From Burkholderiales bacterium (GTDB taxonomy: Bacteria > Pseudomonadota > Gammaproteobacteria > Burkholderiales > Burkholderiaceae_C): 52,258 bases of DNA. Shown one piece after another: positions 29,014-40,100 of this stretch. Every line of letters begins with the position of its first letter. Positions within the stretch are counted from its first letter, which is position 1. The stretch is from the NCBI GenBank assembly GCA_028868995.1, contig JAGWTH010000027.1, positions 1 through 52,258 of the forward strand. The letters are read 5' to 3'. The notes beneath the pieces are model-generated. The model made no database searches and was not told where the DNA came from. It saw only the letters and a program-made list of their open reading frames with translations. Both the position numbers and the translations under genes were made by a program.

Positions 29014-30830
29014 TGCACGTTCTCCGCGAAGGCCTGCACGTGGCCGGTGATGGCCCCGGTGATGAAGCGCTCGGTGATCGGCGTGCCGTCGTAGTGCAGC
29101 ACCTTCACCAGCCGCGCCGGGTCGATCTCGAGCTCGTTGACCAGCAGCGTGCGCATCTGGGCATCGCGGTTCTGCTCGACGACGAAGACCCGGTCGTGCG
29201 CGGCGATGAACTCCGCCACGCCGTCGCCGAAGGGGAAGGCGCGCAGGCGCAGCGCGTCCAGGTGCACGCCCTGCCCCGCCAGCGCCTCCAGCGCCTCCTG
29301 CATCGCGGGGCTGGTCGAGCCGTAGTAGATCACCCCCAGGCGCGTCGGCGCGGCGGCGCGCCGCAGCACGGGCTGCGGCACCAGGCCCGCGGCGGTGCGG
29401 AACTTCCGCAGCAGCCGCTCCATGTTGTACATGTAGTCCGGCCCGCGCTCCGAGTAGCGGGCGTAGGGGTCGCGCGTGGTGCCGCGGGTGAAATAGGCCC
29501 CCTTCGTCGGGTGCGTGCCGGGCAGCGTGCGCCAGGGGATGCCGTCGCCGTCCACGTCCTTGTAGCGGCCGAAGTCCCGGCCGGCCTGCAGCTCCTCGGC
29601 GGTCATCACCTTGCCGCGGTCGTAGGCACCCTCCTGCCACTGGAAGGGCTCGCACAGGCGCTGGTTCATGCCGATGTCCAGGTCGGTCATCACGAACACC
29701 GGCGTCTGCAGGCGGTCGGCCAGGTCCAGGGCGCGGGCCGCGTGGTCGAAGCACTCGTGCGGATCCTCCGGGAACAGCAGCACGTGCTTCGTGTCCCCGT
29801 GGGACGCGTAGGCGCAGGCCAGGAGGTCGGCCTGCTGGGTGCGCGTGGGCATGCCGGTGGACGGCCCGCCGCGCTGCACGTCGATGATCGTGACCGGGAT
29901 CTCGGCGAAATAGGCCAGGCCGATGAATTCCGTCATCAGCGACACGCCCGGCCCCGAGGTCGCCGTGAAGGCCCGCGCCCCGTTCCAGCCGGCGCCCACC
30001 ACCATGCCGATGGAGGCGAGCTCGTCCTCCGCCTGCACGATGGCGTAGCGGTTCTCGCCCGTGGCGGCGTCGACGCGGAACTTGCCGCAGTAGCGCTGGA
30101 AGGCCTCGGCGACCGAGGAGGAGGGTGTGATGGGGTACCAGGCCGCCACGGTGGCGCCGCCGTAGACGCAGCCCAGCGCCGCGGCGCTGTTGCCGTCCAC
30201 GAAGATGCGCTCGCCCAACCGGTCCGAGCGGCGCACGCGGATGCCCAGCGGGGCCTGGAGGTGCTCCTGCGCGAACTCGCGCCCGAGCTGCAGCGCCTGC
30301 ACGTTGGAGGCGAGCAGCTTTTCCTTGCCCCGGTACTGCTCGGCGAACAGCTTCTCGATCTCCTTCGGGTCCATCTCCAGCAGCACCGACAGCGCGCCCA
30401 CGTAGACGATGTTCTTGAACAGCTGGCGCTGGCGGGGGTCGGAATAGACCGCGTTGCAGATCTCGGTGAGCGGCATGCCGATCACGTTCACGTCGTCCCG
30501 GAAGGCCGAGGGCGGCAGCGGCCGGGTGTTGTCGTGGAAGAGGTAGCCGCCCGGCGACAGCTCCGCCACGTCGGCGTCCCAGGTCTGCGGGTTCATCGCC
30601 ACCATCATGTCGACGCCGCCGCGCCGGCCCAGCCAGCCCGCCTCGCTCACGCGCACCTCGTACCAGGTGGGCAGGCCCTGGATGTTGCTGGGGAAGATGT
30701 TGCGCGGGCTGACCGGCACGCCCATGCGCAGGATCGCCTTGGCGAACAGCTCGTTGGCCGAGGCGGAACCCGAGCCGTTGACGTTGGCGAACTTGACGAC
30801 AAAGTCGTTGACGGCCTCGATGCGCCTCAT
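29010..30830 (-). CDS. korA: 2-oxoacid:acceptor oxidoreductase, fused gamma-alpha subunit (KorA-like)
   Basis: A 606-residue subunit. The N-terminal gamma domain (about 1-190; VKFANVNGSGSASANELFAKA) is fused to an alpha domain beginning near GNSAAALGCVYGGATVAAWYPITPSSSVAEAF. The alpha part contains the substrate-loop pattern ITPSSS and the dimer motif RGGPSTGMPTRTQQADL. The gamma-alpha fusion is typical of KorA enzymes. The ATG overlaps the stop of the flavoprotein subunit by 4 nt. No ferredoxin domain lies in this subunit; electron transfer should go to the KorC-like protein. Confidence 0.88.
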   Translation of the reverse strand: MRRIEAVNDFVVKFANVNGSGSASANELFAKAILRMGVPVSPRNIFPSNIQGLPTWYEVRVSEAGWLGRRGGVDMMVAMNPQTWDADVAELSPGGYLFHDNTRPLPPSAFRDDVNVIGMPLTEICNAVYSDPRQRQLFKNIVYVGALSVLLEMDPKEIEKLFAEQYRGKEKLLASNVQALQLGREFAQEHLQAPLGIRVRRSDRLGERIFVDGNSAAALGCVYGGATVAAWYPITPSSSVAEAFQRYCGKFRVDAATGENRYAIVQAEDELASIGMVVGAGWNGARAFTATSGPGVSLMTEFIGLAYFAEIPVTIIDVQRGGPSTGMPTRTQQADLLACAYASHGDTKHVLLFPEDPHECFDHAARALDLADRLQTPVFVMTDLDIGMNQRLCEPFQWQEGAYDRGKVMTAEELQAGRDFGRYKDVDGDGIPWRTLPGTHPTKGAYFTRGTTRDPYARYSERGPDYMYNMERLLRKFRTAAGLVPQPVLRRAAAPTRLGVIYYGSTSPAMQEALEALAGQGVHLDALRLRAFPFGDGVAEFIAAHDRVFVVEQNRDAQMRTLLVNELEIDPARLVKVLHYDGTPITERFITGAITGHVQAFAENVQ

Positions 30831-32644
30831 GCGGTCACCTCCACCCTGGCCTGGTCGCGGGCGCCCGCGAGCGCGCTCTTGAACAGGAATTTCTGCATGT
30901 CCCAGGCCCCGGTGGGGCAACGCTCGGCGCACAGGCCGCAGTGCAGGCACACGTCCTCGTCCTTCACCATCACCCGTCCCGTCTTGAGCGGGCCGGACAC
31001 GTACAGGTCCTGCTCGGGGTGGAGGGCCGGCGCCTTCAGCCGCTGGCGCAGTTCGGGCTCTTCGCCGTTGGCGGTGAAGCTGATGCAGTCCATCGGGCAG
31101 ATGTCCATGCAGGCGTCGCACTCGATGCAGGCGCCCTGGTTGAACACCGTCTGCACGTCGCAGTTCAGGCAGCGCTGCGCCTCCTTGAAGGCGGTCGCCG
31201 CGTCGAAGCCCAGCTCCACCTCGACCCGGATGCTCGCCAGCGCCTGTTCCGCCTTGGCCCAGGGCACGCGGAAGCGCGCGTCCAGCGAGGTCTCGTTGTG
31301 GTAGCTCCACTCGTGGATGCCCATCTTCTGGGACATCAGGTTGACGGTGGGCGCGGGCCGCCGGTGCGGGTCCTCGCCTGCCAGCAGGCGCGCGATGGAG
31401 ACCGCGGCCTCATGGCCGTGCGCCACCGCCGTGATGATGTTCTTGGGGCCGAAGGCAGCGTCGCCGCCGAAGAAGACGCTGGGCACGGTCGACTGGAAGG
31501 TCACCTTGTCCAGCGCCGGCAGGCCCCCCTTGTCGAAGGCGATGCCGCAATCCCGCTCGATCCAGGGGAAGGCGTTCTCCTGGCCCACCGCGATCAGCAC
31601 CTCGTCGCAGGGGAAGAAGGGATCGGGCTCGCCGGTGGGCACCAGGCTGCGCCGGCCCTGCGCGTCGTACTCGGCGCGCACCACCTCGAAGGTCATGCCG
31701 GTGAGCCGGCCCGCCTCGTGCACGAAGGCCTTGGGCACGTGGTAGTTCACGATCGGGATGCCCTCGTGCATGGCATCCTCCTTCTCCCAGGGGGAGGCCT
31801 TCATCTCCTCGAAGCCGCTGCGCACGATGACCTTCACGTCCTCGCCGCCCAGCCGGCGGGCGGAGCGGCAGCAGTCCATCGCCGTGTTGCCGCCGCCCAG
31901 GACGATCACGCGCTTGCCGACCTTCGTCACGTGCCCGAAGGAGACCGAGGCCAGCCAGTCGATCCCGATGCGGATCTGCGCGGCGGCCTCCTGGCGCCCC
32001 GGGAGGTCGAGGTCGCGCCCGCGCGGCGCGCCGCAGCCGACGAAGATGGCGTCCCAGCCCTGCCCCATCAGTTCCTTCATCGAGGCGATGGGGCGGCCGG
32101 CCACGAACTCCACGCCGAGGTCCAGCACGTAGCCGCATTCCTCGTCGATCACCTCCTCGGGCAGCCGGAAGCGCGGGACCTGCGTGCGCATGAAGCCGCC
32201 CGGCTTCGTCTCGCCGTCGAACACGGTGACCTCGTAGCCCAGCGGCGCCAGGTCGCGCGCCACGGTCAGGGAGGCCGGCCCGGCGCCGACGCAGGCCACG
32301 CGCAGCCCGTTGCGGGCGACCCGCCCGGGCATGCGCTGGCGCACGTCCTCCTTGTGGTCGGCCGCGACCCGCTTCAGGCGGCAGATCGCGACCGGCTCGG
32401 GAGCGCCCGAGTTGCTCTCCTCGACCCGACCGCGCCGGCAGGCCGGCTCGCACGGCCGGTCGCAGGTGCGCCCCAGGATGCCGGGGAAGACGTTGGACAC
32501 CCAGTTGACCATGTAGGCGTCGCCGTAGCGGCGCTGGGCGATCAGGCGGATGTATTCGGGCACCGGCGTGTGGGCCGGGCAGGCCCACTGGCAGTCCACC
32601 ACCTTGTGGAAGTACGCCGGGTTCGCGATGTTCGTCGGCTGCAA
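30827..32644 (-). CDS. korC: FAD/NAD(P)-binding Fe-S oxidoreductase subunit (KorC/GltD-like)
   Basis: A 605-residue protein with three parts. An N-terminal GltD-type Fe-S domain carries cysteines in CQWACPAHTPVPEY and CDRPCEPACRRG. A flavoprotein core has two dinucleotide folds (CVGAGPASLTVARDLA for FAD and VIVLGGGNTAMDCC for NAD(P)H). A C-terminal ferredoxin domain has two [4Fe-4S] motifs (CIECDACMDICP and CLHCGLCAERCP). The start is TTG with AGGAGG 5 nt upstream. It probably links the oxidoreductase to NADP(H), as in the 2-oxoglutarate:NADP+ oxidoreductase of Azoarcus evansii, whose subunit sizes, as I recall, resemble the three products here. Confidence 0.85.
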   Translation of the reverse strand: MQPTNIANPAYFHKVVDCQWACPAHTPVPEYIRLIAQRRYGDAYMVNWVSNVFPGILGRTCDRPCEPACRRGRVEESNSGAPEPVAICRLKRVAADHKEDVRQRMPGRVARNGLRVACVGAGPASLTVARDLAPLGYEVTVFDGETKPGGFMRTQVPRFRLPEEVIDEECGYVLDLGVEFVAGRPIASMKELMGQGWDAIFVGCGAPRGRDLDLPGRQEAAAQIRIGIDWLASVSFGHVTKVGKRVIVLGGGNTAMDCCRSARRLGGEDVKVIVRSGFEEMKASPWEKEDAMHEGIPIVNYHVPKAFVHEAGRLTGMTFEVVRAEYDAQGRRSLVPTGEPDPFFPCDEVLIAVGQENAFPWIERDCGIAFDKGGLPALDKVTFQSTVPSVFFGGDAAFGPKNIITAVAHGHEAAVSIARLLAGEDPHRRPAPTVNLMSQKMGIHEWSYHNETSLDARFRVPWAKAEQALASIRVEVELGFDAATAFKEAQRCLNCDVQTVFNQGACIECDACMDICPMDCISFTANGEEPELRQRLKAPALHPEQDLYVSGPLKTGRVMVKDEDVCLHCGLCAERCPTGAWDMQKFLFKSALAGARDQARVEVTA

Positions 32645-32762
32645 GAAGGCCTCCTCGCGCGGGTGGCCCCGGGGACGCCCCGGCAGCCGCGGCCAGTCTA
32701 CGCCGCCCGCGACGGATGCGCTTCTCCGTGGATTCCACTAGGCCGACGCGGTCCGCGAGGCT

Positions 32763-34688
32763 TTACGGTGGCTCGCCGGGCAGGACCACGCGCTGGGGCT
32801 TGCCGCTGCGGGTGAGCCAGCGGGCCGCGAACGCCAGGCCGTTGGCCGCCTGGCCGAACAGCCTGCCCTGGCCCAGGTCACAGCCATTGCGGCGCAGGAA
32901 GGCGAGCTGGGCGGGCGTGTCGACCCCGCAAGCCACGCAGCGCAGGTTCAGCCGCCGGGCGAGGTCGCCGATGCCCAGGAGCATGGCCTGGGCCTGGGTG
33001 TCCTTCTCCAGGTCGCGCATGAAGGAGGCATCGACCTTGATCTCGTCGCACATCAGCTTGCGCAGGTGCGCCACCGAGGCCTGCGAACCGAAGCGGTCCA
33101 TGGCCAGGCGCACGCCCTTCCTGCGCAGCGCCGCCATCACCTCCGCCTCCTTCGCGGGCAGGTGGTCGAGAGCACCCACGTGCTGCAGCTCCAGCGAGAG
33201 GTTGTTCGCCTCCAAGCCGCTGGCGACCGCGGCGTCCGTCAGCTGCGCAAGGTCGGCCGGGCGCATGTTGGCCAGCGAGACCTTGATGCCCATGGGCACC
33301 GGCTGCAGGCCCGCGGCGCGCCAGTTCTTCACGTGCTGGCGCATCTGCTCGAAGGTCCACTCCGTCAGCGTCACGTCCATCTCGCAGCTGCCGGCCAGGT
33401 CCATCAGCTCGTCGCCCTCGATGACGCGGCCGGAGGCATGCTTCCAGCGCAGATGCGACTGCGCGGCCACCACGCGGCCGGACGCGAGCTCGATGCGCGG
33501 CTCGTACTGCAGCTCGAGCTCGTCGCGGCGCACGGCGTGGCGCAGCTCGGCGCCCAGGTCGAGCCGGCTGAGGGCGGCCTCGTTGAAGCGCGGCGAGTAG
33601 AACTCGTAGCGGTGCGGGCCGGCCTGCTTGGCGTGCCGCAGCGCCAGGCCGGCATTGCGCATGAGCAGCTCCGGCTCCATGCCGTCGGTGGGGAACACCG
33701 ACACGCCCACGCTGCAGGTGACGAACACCTCCGGCGCGCCGCTGCGCTGGAAGCCGACCGTCGCATCCTCCAGCAGCTTGCTGATGAAGGCCGCTGCGCT
33801 GTGCACGCCATCCATGTACGGTACGACCATCGCGAACTCGTCGCCGTCGAAGCGGTAGAGCGTCGGGTTGTGCCTGTCGGTGCTCAGCTCGCCTCCGGCC
33901 TCGGTCTGCACGCAGGACTCCAGGCGCTTGGCGATGCGCAGCAGCGCCTGGTCGCCGACCCCGCGGCCCAGGGCGTCGTTGATGCGGCCGAGCGCATCCA
34001 CGCCGACGTGCAGCAGCGCCCCCGAATGGCCTTGTACCCTGGCAGCGGCCAGCACCTCCTCCACCTCGCGGCGGTAGCGCTGCTTGTTGGGCAGCCCGGT
34101 CAGCGTGTCGTGCTGGCTCAGGTACTCGCGGTAGGCGCTGGCAGCCAGGGTGTTGCGGATGCGCAGGCCCAGCTCGCTGGGATCGACCGGCTTGGACAGG
34201 AAGTCCATCGCGCCCAGCGCGAGCGCCTTCAGCTTCACCTGCGGGTCGGTGCTGATCGTCAGCACGATCGCCGGCACGTGGCGCAGTTTCGGGTCGTCGC
34301 GCATGGCGGCCAGGATGTCCAGCCCGTTCACGCGGGGCATGCTCAGGTCCAGCAGCAGCACCGCCGGCGGTTCCTTGCGCATCATGGCCAGCGCGTGCTC
34401 GGGCGCATCGGTGAAGACGAAATGCCGGTAGCCCGCATCCTGCAGGAAGGCCTGCGTCATCTCGATGTTGAGCATCTCGTCGTCGACCATCATGATCAAC
34501 GCGTTGGCGAGCTCGCCCACCGAGCGGTTGCGCCACAGGGCCTCCTTCGGCGAGAGCGCCCGCAGCTCGGCGTCCGACAGCCGGTCCTCCCCCGGCGCGA
34601 ACACCGTGGGCTGGGTCATCGGCCCCTCGCCGTCGCTGTCCCGCCGGCTGGAGCGATACCCCGATCCTCCCGAATCCCTCGTCGTCAT
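32763..34688 (-). CDS. Receiver-GGDEF-EAL protein with degenerate EAL domain
   Basis: A 641-residue cytoplasmic regulator. A receiver domain (about 62-180) has phospho-acceptor D114 in LLLDLSMP and Lys in SKPVD. A GGDEF domain (about 190-360) carries DGDEF at 281-285. An EAL-type domain (about 375-630) has lost the catalytic signature: the EAL position reads Q-S-H (410-412), and the DDFG equivalent is DRFG. Diguanylate cyclase activity is uncertain and phosphodiesterase activity unlikely; it may be a c-di-GMP receptor. The ATG overlaps the hybrid kinase stop by 4 nt (ATGA). A second ATG at 34619 with GAGGGG close upstream is an alternative start. It is the last gene of the seven-gene operon and the probable phosphorelay target. 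Confidence 0.88.
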   Translation of the reverse strand: MTTRDSGGSGYRSSRRDSDGEGPMTQPTVFAPGEDRLSDAELRALSPKEALWRNRSVGELANALIMMVDDEMLNIEMTQAFLQDAGYRHFVFTDAPEHALAMMRKEPPAVLLLDLSMPRVNGLDILAAMRDDPKLRHVPAIVLTISTDPQVKLKALALGAMDFLSKPVDPSELGLRIRNTLAASAYREYLSQHDTLTGLPNKQRYRREVEEVLAAARVQGHSGALLHVGVDALGRINDALGRGVGDQALLRIAKRLESCVQTEAGGELSTDRHNPTLYRFDGDEFAMVVPYMDGVHSAAAFISKLLEDATVGFQRSGAPEVFVTCSVGVSVFPTDGMEPELLMRNAGLALRHAKQAGPHRYEFYSPRFNEAALSRLDLGAELRHAVRRDELELQYEPRIELASGRVVAAQSHLRWKHASGRVIEGDELMDLAGSCEMDVTLTEWTFEQMRQHVKNWRAAGLQPVPMGIKVSLANMRPADLAQLTDAAVASGLEANNLSLELQHVGALDHLPAKEAEVMAALRRKGVRLAMDRFGSQASVAHLRKLMCDEIKVDASFMRDLEKDTQAQAMLLGIGDLARRLNLRCVACGVDTPAQLAFLRRNGCDLGQGRLFGQAANGLAFAARWLTRSGKPQRVVLPGEPP

Positions 34689-37174
34689 GCGGACATTGTG
34701 CCCCGTGATCGACCCGGCGCTTCCTCCGGGACTTCCAGTCGGGCTGCCATGTGCTCCAGGCGTTGCAGAATGGCCTCGGCCCCGTCGGCGTCCCCGGCGC
34801 GGGCCGCCTGTTCCAGCTCCCGCGCCGGCGCCGTGAACGCGTCGTAGCCCACGGTGCCGGCGGCGCCGGCCAGCCAGTGCGCCAGCCGCTCCACCTCCGG
34901 CCGGTCGGCCGCATCGGCCGCGCGACGCAGGTGGGCGAGCTGCTCCTCCAGGCGGGCGGCGAACTTGCGCACGATGGGCGACAGCCTCGCGTCGTCCGCG
35001 AAGCGCGAGCGCACGGGCCCTTCCGGGACCTCCACCTCGTCCGGCTCCAGGAAGACGGAGGCGCGTGCCGCCGGAGCCTCCTGCGCGGATCCGCCCAGCA
35101 GCTGTGCCAGCTGCTGCAGCAGCGCGTCGATATCCACCGGCTTGGTGAGGTAGGCGGTGCAGCCGGCGGCGAGCACCTCCTCCTCGAAGCCCTTCATCGC
35201 GTGTGCGGTCAGCGCCACCACCGGCAGCTTCAGGCCGCGCCGGCGCAGCTCGCGGGTGGCCGCGAAGCCGTCCAGCACCGGCATTTGCATGTCCATCAGC
35301 ACCACGTCGTAGGAAACGCGCTCCAGCCGGTCCAGCGCGGCCCGGCCGTTCTCGGCCTCGTCCACCCACAGGCCCTGCTCCGTCAGCACCAGCGAGATGA
35401 GTTCGCGGTTCTCCGGGCCATCGTCGACCACCAGCACGCGGGCCGAAGGGATGTGCCAGCGCCTGCGCTGCACCGCCGCCGCTGCCGGGGCCGCGGCGAG
35501 CTGCGTCGCGTCCAGCATCCGCACCCCCTGGAGCGAGCCCGTGGCGAAGGTGAACATCATGGTCGTCCCGACCCCCGGCTGGCTGCTGCCCACCAGGTCG
35601 CCGCCCAGCGCGCGCGCCAGCCTGCGGCTGATGGCCAGCCCCAGCCCGGTGCCGCCGAACCGGCGCGTGATCGACGCATCGGCCTGGGTGAAGGGATCGA
35701 ACATGGACTCGACCTTCGCCGGCTCCATGCCGATGCCGGTGTCGCCCACCTCGATGCTGTAGCTGCGGCCGTCGCAGGCCAGCGCGACCTCGACGCCGCC
35801 CTGCTGCGTGAACTTCACTGCGTTGCTCAGGAGGTTGAGCACCACCTGGCGGATGCGCGCCGGGTCGGACTGCACCCGCTCGGGCACCGGCGTGAGCAGG
35901 CGAAGCGACAGGCGGATGCCCTTCTCCTGCGCCTTGAGGGCCAGCTCCGCCAGCGCGCCCTGCACGACCTCGTGCGGCGCGCAGGCGATCTTCTCCACGG
36001 CGAGCTGCCCGGCCTCCACCTTGGACAGGTCCAGGATGTCGTTGATCAGCTCCAGCAGATGCCGCCCGCTCTGGTGGATGGTGTCCAGGTAGCGCGAGGA
36101 CTCTCGCTCGCTCTTGCCGTAGCCGCGCCGCAGCAGCTCGGTGAAGCCCAGGATGGCGTTCATCGGGGTGCGGATCTCGTGGCTCATGTTGGCGAGGAAC
36201 TCGCTTTTCGCCCGGTTGGCCGCCTCGGCTTCGTCCTTGGCCACCTTCAGGTCCGCGCGGCTGCGTTCCAGCAGCGTGATGTCCTCCAGGCTGATCAGCG
36301 CGCCGCCGGCGCGGGAGCCCGCGCCCAGGACGGGGGAGCAGTTGAGGATGAAGGTGCGCTCGCTGCCGTCGGCGGCGCGCAGGCGCAGTCGGCGGTCCCG
36401 CTGGACATCGCCCTGCGCCAGCGCCGCGGCCCAGGGACGGTCCGCGGCCGGCAGGGGGTTGCCCGCGTCGTCCAGCCAGGCTATGGCGTCGACCTGCGTG
36501 CCCATCAGCTGCGCGTTGGTCCGCCCCAGCAGCCGCACGAAGGCCTCGTTGGCCAGCACGACCTGCTGCTGGCGGTCGATCACCAGCAGCCCGCTGGCCA
36601 GCGAGTCCAGCGCCGAGCGCACCCGGCCCGGGATCGCCTTGGAGGGGTCGAGGTGCCGCAGCACCCGGACCAGGTAGACCTGGAAGCCCAGGAAACACAG
36701 GGCCGCGCAGAAGGCCAGCAGCGGCACGATCGGCGTGTGCAGGATGCCGGCCAGCCCGGGAGGCGTGAGCGGTTCGAAGCGCAGTTCCAGCCGGCCCCAC
36801 GGTTCGCCGCGCGCCAGCAGGTCGACCTGGATCTGGGCGTCGTGCGCTCGCTCGCTGTCCATCGGCGCCCACTGGCGGGCATGGTCACCGATGCTGAACA
36901 CGAGTCGGCCGTCGGCGCCGCGCAGGCCGATCGAGCGCAGCGACGGGTTGCGCGACTGCACGAAGCGCAGCACGCCCTCCAGCGGCCGCGGGTCGGGGCT
37001 GCTGAGGATGGCCGTGCTCGCCGCGGCCAGGGATTCGGCCAGCGCGATGCGGCCGTCGCGGATGGCCCCCGTGCGATCGGGCACCAGCCCCAGGAAGGAC
37101 GCGGCGAGCAGCGCCGTGCTGACCAGCGAGACCAGCCCCAGCGCGATGTAGGTGCGCGTGTTCAGCAGCTTCAT
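34685..37174 (-). CDS. Hybrid sensor histidine kinase with PAS, receiver and Hpt domains
   Basis: An 829-residue kinase. Transmembrane segments at about 9-30 and 147-169 flank a periplasmic sensor region of about 115 residues. A PAS domain lies at about 184-300. HisKA has the phospho-acceptor H332 in [11 protein letters not shown], the HATPase domain has [15 protein letters not shown] and GGTGLGL, the receiver has D628 in LMDMQMP, and a C-terminal Hpt domain has H766 in AHWLAGAAG (Ala where Lys is usual). All phosphorelay positions are present. The ATG overlaps the stop of the SBBP surface protein gene by 4 nt, so sensor and surface protein are made in a coupled manner. The downstream receiver-GGDEF protein is the likely partner. 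Confidence 0.92.
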   Translation of the reverse strand: MKLLNTRTYIALGLVSLVSTALLAASFLGLVPDRTGAIRDGRIALAESLAAASTAILSSPDPRPLEGVLRFVQSRNPSLRSIGLRGADGRLVFSIGDHARQWAPMDSERAHDAQIQVDLLARGEPWGRLELRFEPLTPPGLAGILHTPIVPLLAFCAALCFLGFQVYLVRVLRHLDPSKAIPGRVRSALDSLASGLLVIDRQQQVVLANEAFVRLLGRTNAQLMGTQVDAIAWLDDAGNPLPAADRPWAAALAQGDVQRDRRLRLRAADGSERTFILNCSPVLGAGSRAGGALISLEDITLLERSRADLKVAKDEAEAANRAKSEFLANMSHEIRTPMNAILGFTELLRRGYGKSERESSRYLDTIHQSGRHLLELINDILDLSKVEAGQLAVEKIACAPHEVVQGALAELALKAQEKGIRLSLRLLTPVPERVQSDPARIRQVVLNLLSNAVKFTQQGGVEVALACDGRSYSIEVGDTGIGMEPAKVESMFDPFTQADASITRRFGGTGLGLAISRRLARALGGDLVGSSQPGVGTTMMFTFATGSLQGVRMLDATQLAAAPAAAAVQRRRWHIPSARVLVVDDGPENRELISLVLTEQGLWVDEAENGRAALDRLERVSYDVVLMDMQMPVLDGFAATRELRRRGLKLPVVALTAHAMKGFEEEVLAAGCTAYLTKPVDIDALLQQLAQLLGGSAQEAPAARASVFLEPDEVEVPEGPVRSRFADDARLSPIVRKFAARLEEQLAHLRRAADAADRPEVERLAHWLAGAAGTVGYDAFTAPARELEQAARAGDADGAEAILQRLEHMAARLEVPEEAPGRSRGTMSA

Positions 37175-40100
37175 CCGAATCCCCGCAGCAGGTCGCGGCC
37201 GCCGCGGCCGGGCCCTTGCAGGTCGTCCTCCCCGTCCTCCTGCTCGCCCTCCTCGGCCTCCTCGTCCGGGCGTGCCAGCACCGGCAGCGGATCGAGCAGG
37301 CGCCAGGCCGGCAGCGCCGACAGGTAGCTGCCCATGAGCACGCCGCCGCGGATCAGCCAGAGCACGTAGACCAGCGAGAAGCCCAGGGAGACACCGGCGG
37401 CGGACACCGTCAGCGTGTGTTCCAGCACGACCTTCTCCTCGGAGTCCTGGCGCAGGCGGTCCAGGGCCTGGACGAAGCTGCCGGAACGCAAGGTGCGCTG
37501 CAGGTTCTCCAGCGGGTACGGCTGGGACCACACCGATGCACCCAGACTGCCGAAGAAGGCCGCGGGATCCTGCAGGCTCACCAGCTGGATGCCCTGGCGG
37601 TCGATCACCGCCGCACGCGCGGCGCGCGACGCGGCATCGACGTCCGGGACCAGGCTGCCCGCTGCCGACGTCGAACCCAGGACGGCGGATGCTGCGGTCG
37701 CCCCCCCGGGCGCCAGGTCCGGCTCCGCCCCGGTGGCGACCGCCGCTGCCGGACCGGCAGTGCCGGCGGCGTTCCCCTGTCGTCCCGGGCTCGTCGGCGC
37801 GTGCGCAACCTCGGCCGAACCGGCCGCGAGAACCGCCTGCGCGGGTACAGGAACAGATACAGGTGCCGCTGCAGGTGCAGGTGCAGGTGCGGGTGCAGGT
37901 GCGGGTGCAGGTGCAGGTGCAGGTGCAGGTGCAGGTGCGGGTGCAGGTGCGGGTGCGGGTGCGGGTGCGGGTGCGGGTGCAGGTGCGGGTGCAGGTGCGG
38001 GTGCCGGTGCCGGTGCGGATGCGATGTTTCCCAGCTCCACAATCATGGCGTCCGAACTGCCCGAAGCAGGGCTCGTCTGGTAGGCCCCGCTGGTGGCGTA
38101 GCCGCCCGCGCTGCTGCTGCCCACCACGTACGCGTTTCCGTTGGCGACCGTCACCGAACCGGTGGCGAATCCCGAGCCGTAGTAGGTCCCGTACTGGAGG
38201 TCGGAAGTCCCGCCACCCGCCGGGTTGACGACGGCGAGGAACATCGCGTTGCCGGGATTGGTCGCCTGGATGGCGCCCGAAGTGACGGGAAAGTCCGTCG
38301 AGCCGGCGTTGCCGACCACCACGGCCAGGCCGTTCGCGATGGCGACGCCGGTGGGAGCATCGGTCGACGAACCGCCCAGGAAGGTCGAATACAAGAGCGA
38401 ACCCGGTCCGGTCAGCGTGGTGTCGTAGGTCCGCAGGAACCCGGTGTCGACGTTGTTCAGGACCTTCGCCGCGGTCTGGTAGGCGCCGCTGGTGACGGTG
38501 AAGGTGGAGTTGTTCTTGTACAGGGTCTGGCCCACCACGTAGGCCCGGCCCGAACCGTCCACGGCGACGCTGGAGACCGAGTCCGTCTCCGATCCGCCCA
38601 CGTAGGTGGAGTAAAGGACATTGCCCCCGGTGCTGTCCAGGTGCACGAGGAATCCGTCCGACGTCCCCTGCAACGCCGTCTGCGCGCCGTTCACCATGGC
38701 GAAGTCGGCCGAGGACGTGGTGCCCGCCACATAGACATCGCCCGCGGCGCCCACCGCGATGCCGGTGGCGGCGTCGGTGCTGGTGCCCCCCAGCAGCTGC
38801 TGGTAGACCACCGCGCCGGACGCGGAGTACTCGTTGACGAAGGCGTTGTCGGAGGCGCCGAACAAGGCCGACTGGGTGCTGGTGGGATTGCTGAGGTTGG
38901 TCTCCTCGCCCGCCACATAAAGGTTGCCCGAGCCGTCGAACGCCACCGCGTTGGCGCTGTCGGTGGGCCCGGCGCCGCCGAAGTAGGTGCTGAACACCAG
39001 CGCGCCGCTGGAGTCCAGCTTGAAGACCACCGCGTCCTGGCTGCCGTTGATCGTGCCGGCCGCCGCGTTCTGCAGGGGGAAGTCGGACGACTGCGTCCAG
39101 CCCCCCACGGCCACGTTGCCGCTGGCGTCGACCGCGATGGCGTTGCCCTGCTCGTCGCCGCTGCCGCCGATGCGCATGGCGTACAGCAGCGTGGACAGGT
39201 CCGCGCTCAGCTTCGCGACGAAGATGTCGCCGGCGCCGCCCACGGTGCCGATGGCGCCGAAGGGAGAGCCCGTGCTGGCCGTGCGGCCGGTGACGTAGAC
39301 GTTGCCCGCGCTGTCGGTGCTCACGCCCAGCGCGCTCTCGGTACCGGTGCCCCCGAAGTAGCTGGCGTAGTTCAGGACCGGGTCGATCACCAGCTCGCGG
39401 CTCTTGTCGTAGGCACCGAGCACGAAACCCACGGTGCCGTCGGCGTTCACCTGGTAGCGGCTGGCCACGGGCTGCAGGCTGCCGTCCGCGCCGCGCTGGT
39501 AGCTCACCGGCGCCTGGAAGCGGATGGGGGCATCGCTGCCGTCCACCTGGATCACCAGGTCGCCGTTGTCCGCCACCTGCAGGCTGCGCGCACCCTGGAA
39601 CTGCAGCCGGATCGCGCCGGGGTCGGCGCCGGCGGCGACGTTGAAGTCGTATTCGAACTGGTTCTGCGTGCCGTAGTAGCGCACGTCGACGCCGTCATAG
39701 ACGTTGCGGTACGCCACCGCCGCGTAATTGGCGATGCCGGTGCGCCACTGCGACGGGTCGTTGCCCACGTAGTAGTTGCTCTGCCCCGCGAGCAGTCCTT
39801 CGGCCTGCCCGGCCACTCCCGCCCTGGCGCCCGCCAGCGTCAACTGGACCGTCTGCGATCCGCTGCTGCCGGCCAGCGTGAGGTCGGCGTTGCCGCCCGC
39901 CAGCGCGATGCCGTAGCCGCTGCCGCTGGCGACGAACTCCGCGCCGGCGCCGGCTTGGCCGACGTTCTGCTCGAAACGCAGGCCCAGCCGGGCATAGGCG
40001 GCGCTGGCCGAGGCGGCCGCGTCCGTCGCCTGTTGCGTGGTCGTGAATTCGCCGCTGGCGTCCAGCGTGCGCTGCTCGTTGGCTGCCAGGGCATCGGTCC

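Noticed and set aside
37871..38016. Possible CRISPR array
   Set aside because: The repeats are 6 bp with no unique spacers. It is a coding tandem repeat.
37605..38042. Minus-strand frame rich in His-Pro repeats
   Set aside because: It is another reading frame of the GGTGCR repeat inside the SBBP gene.
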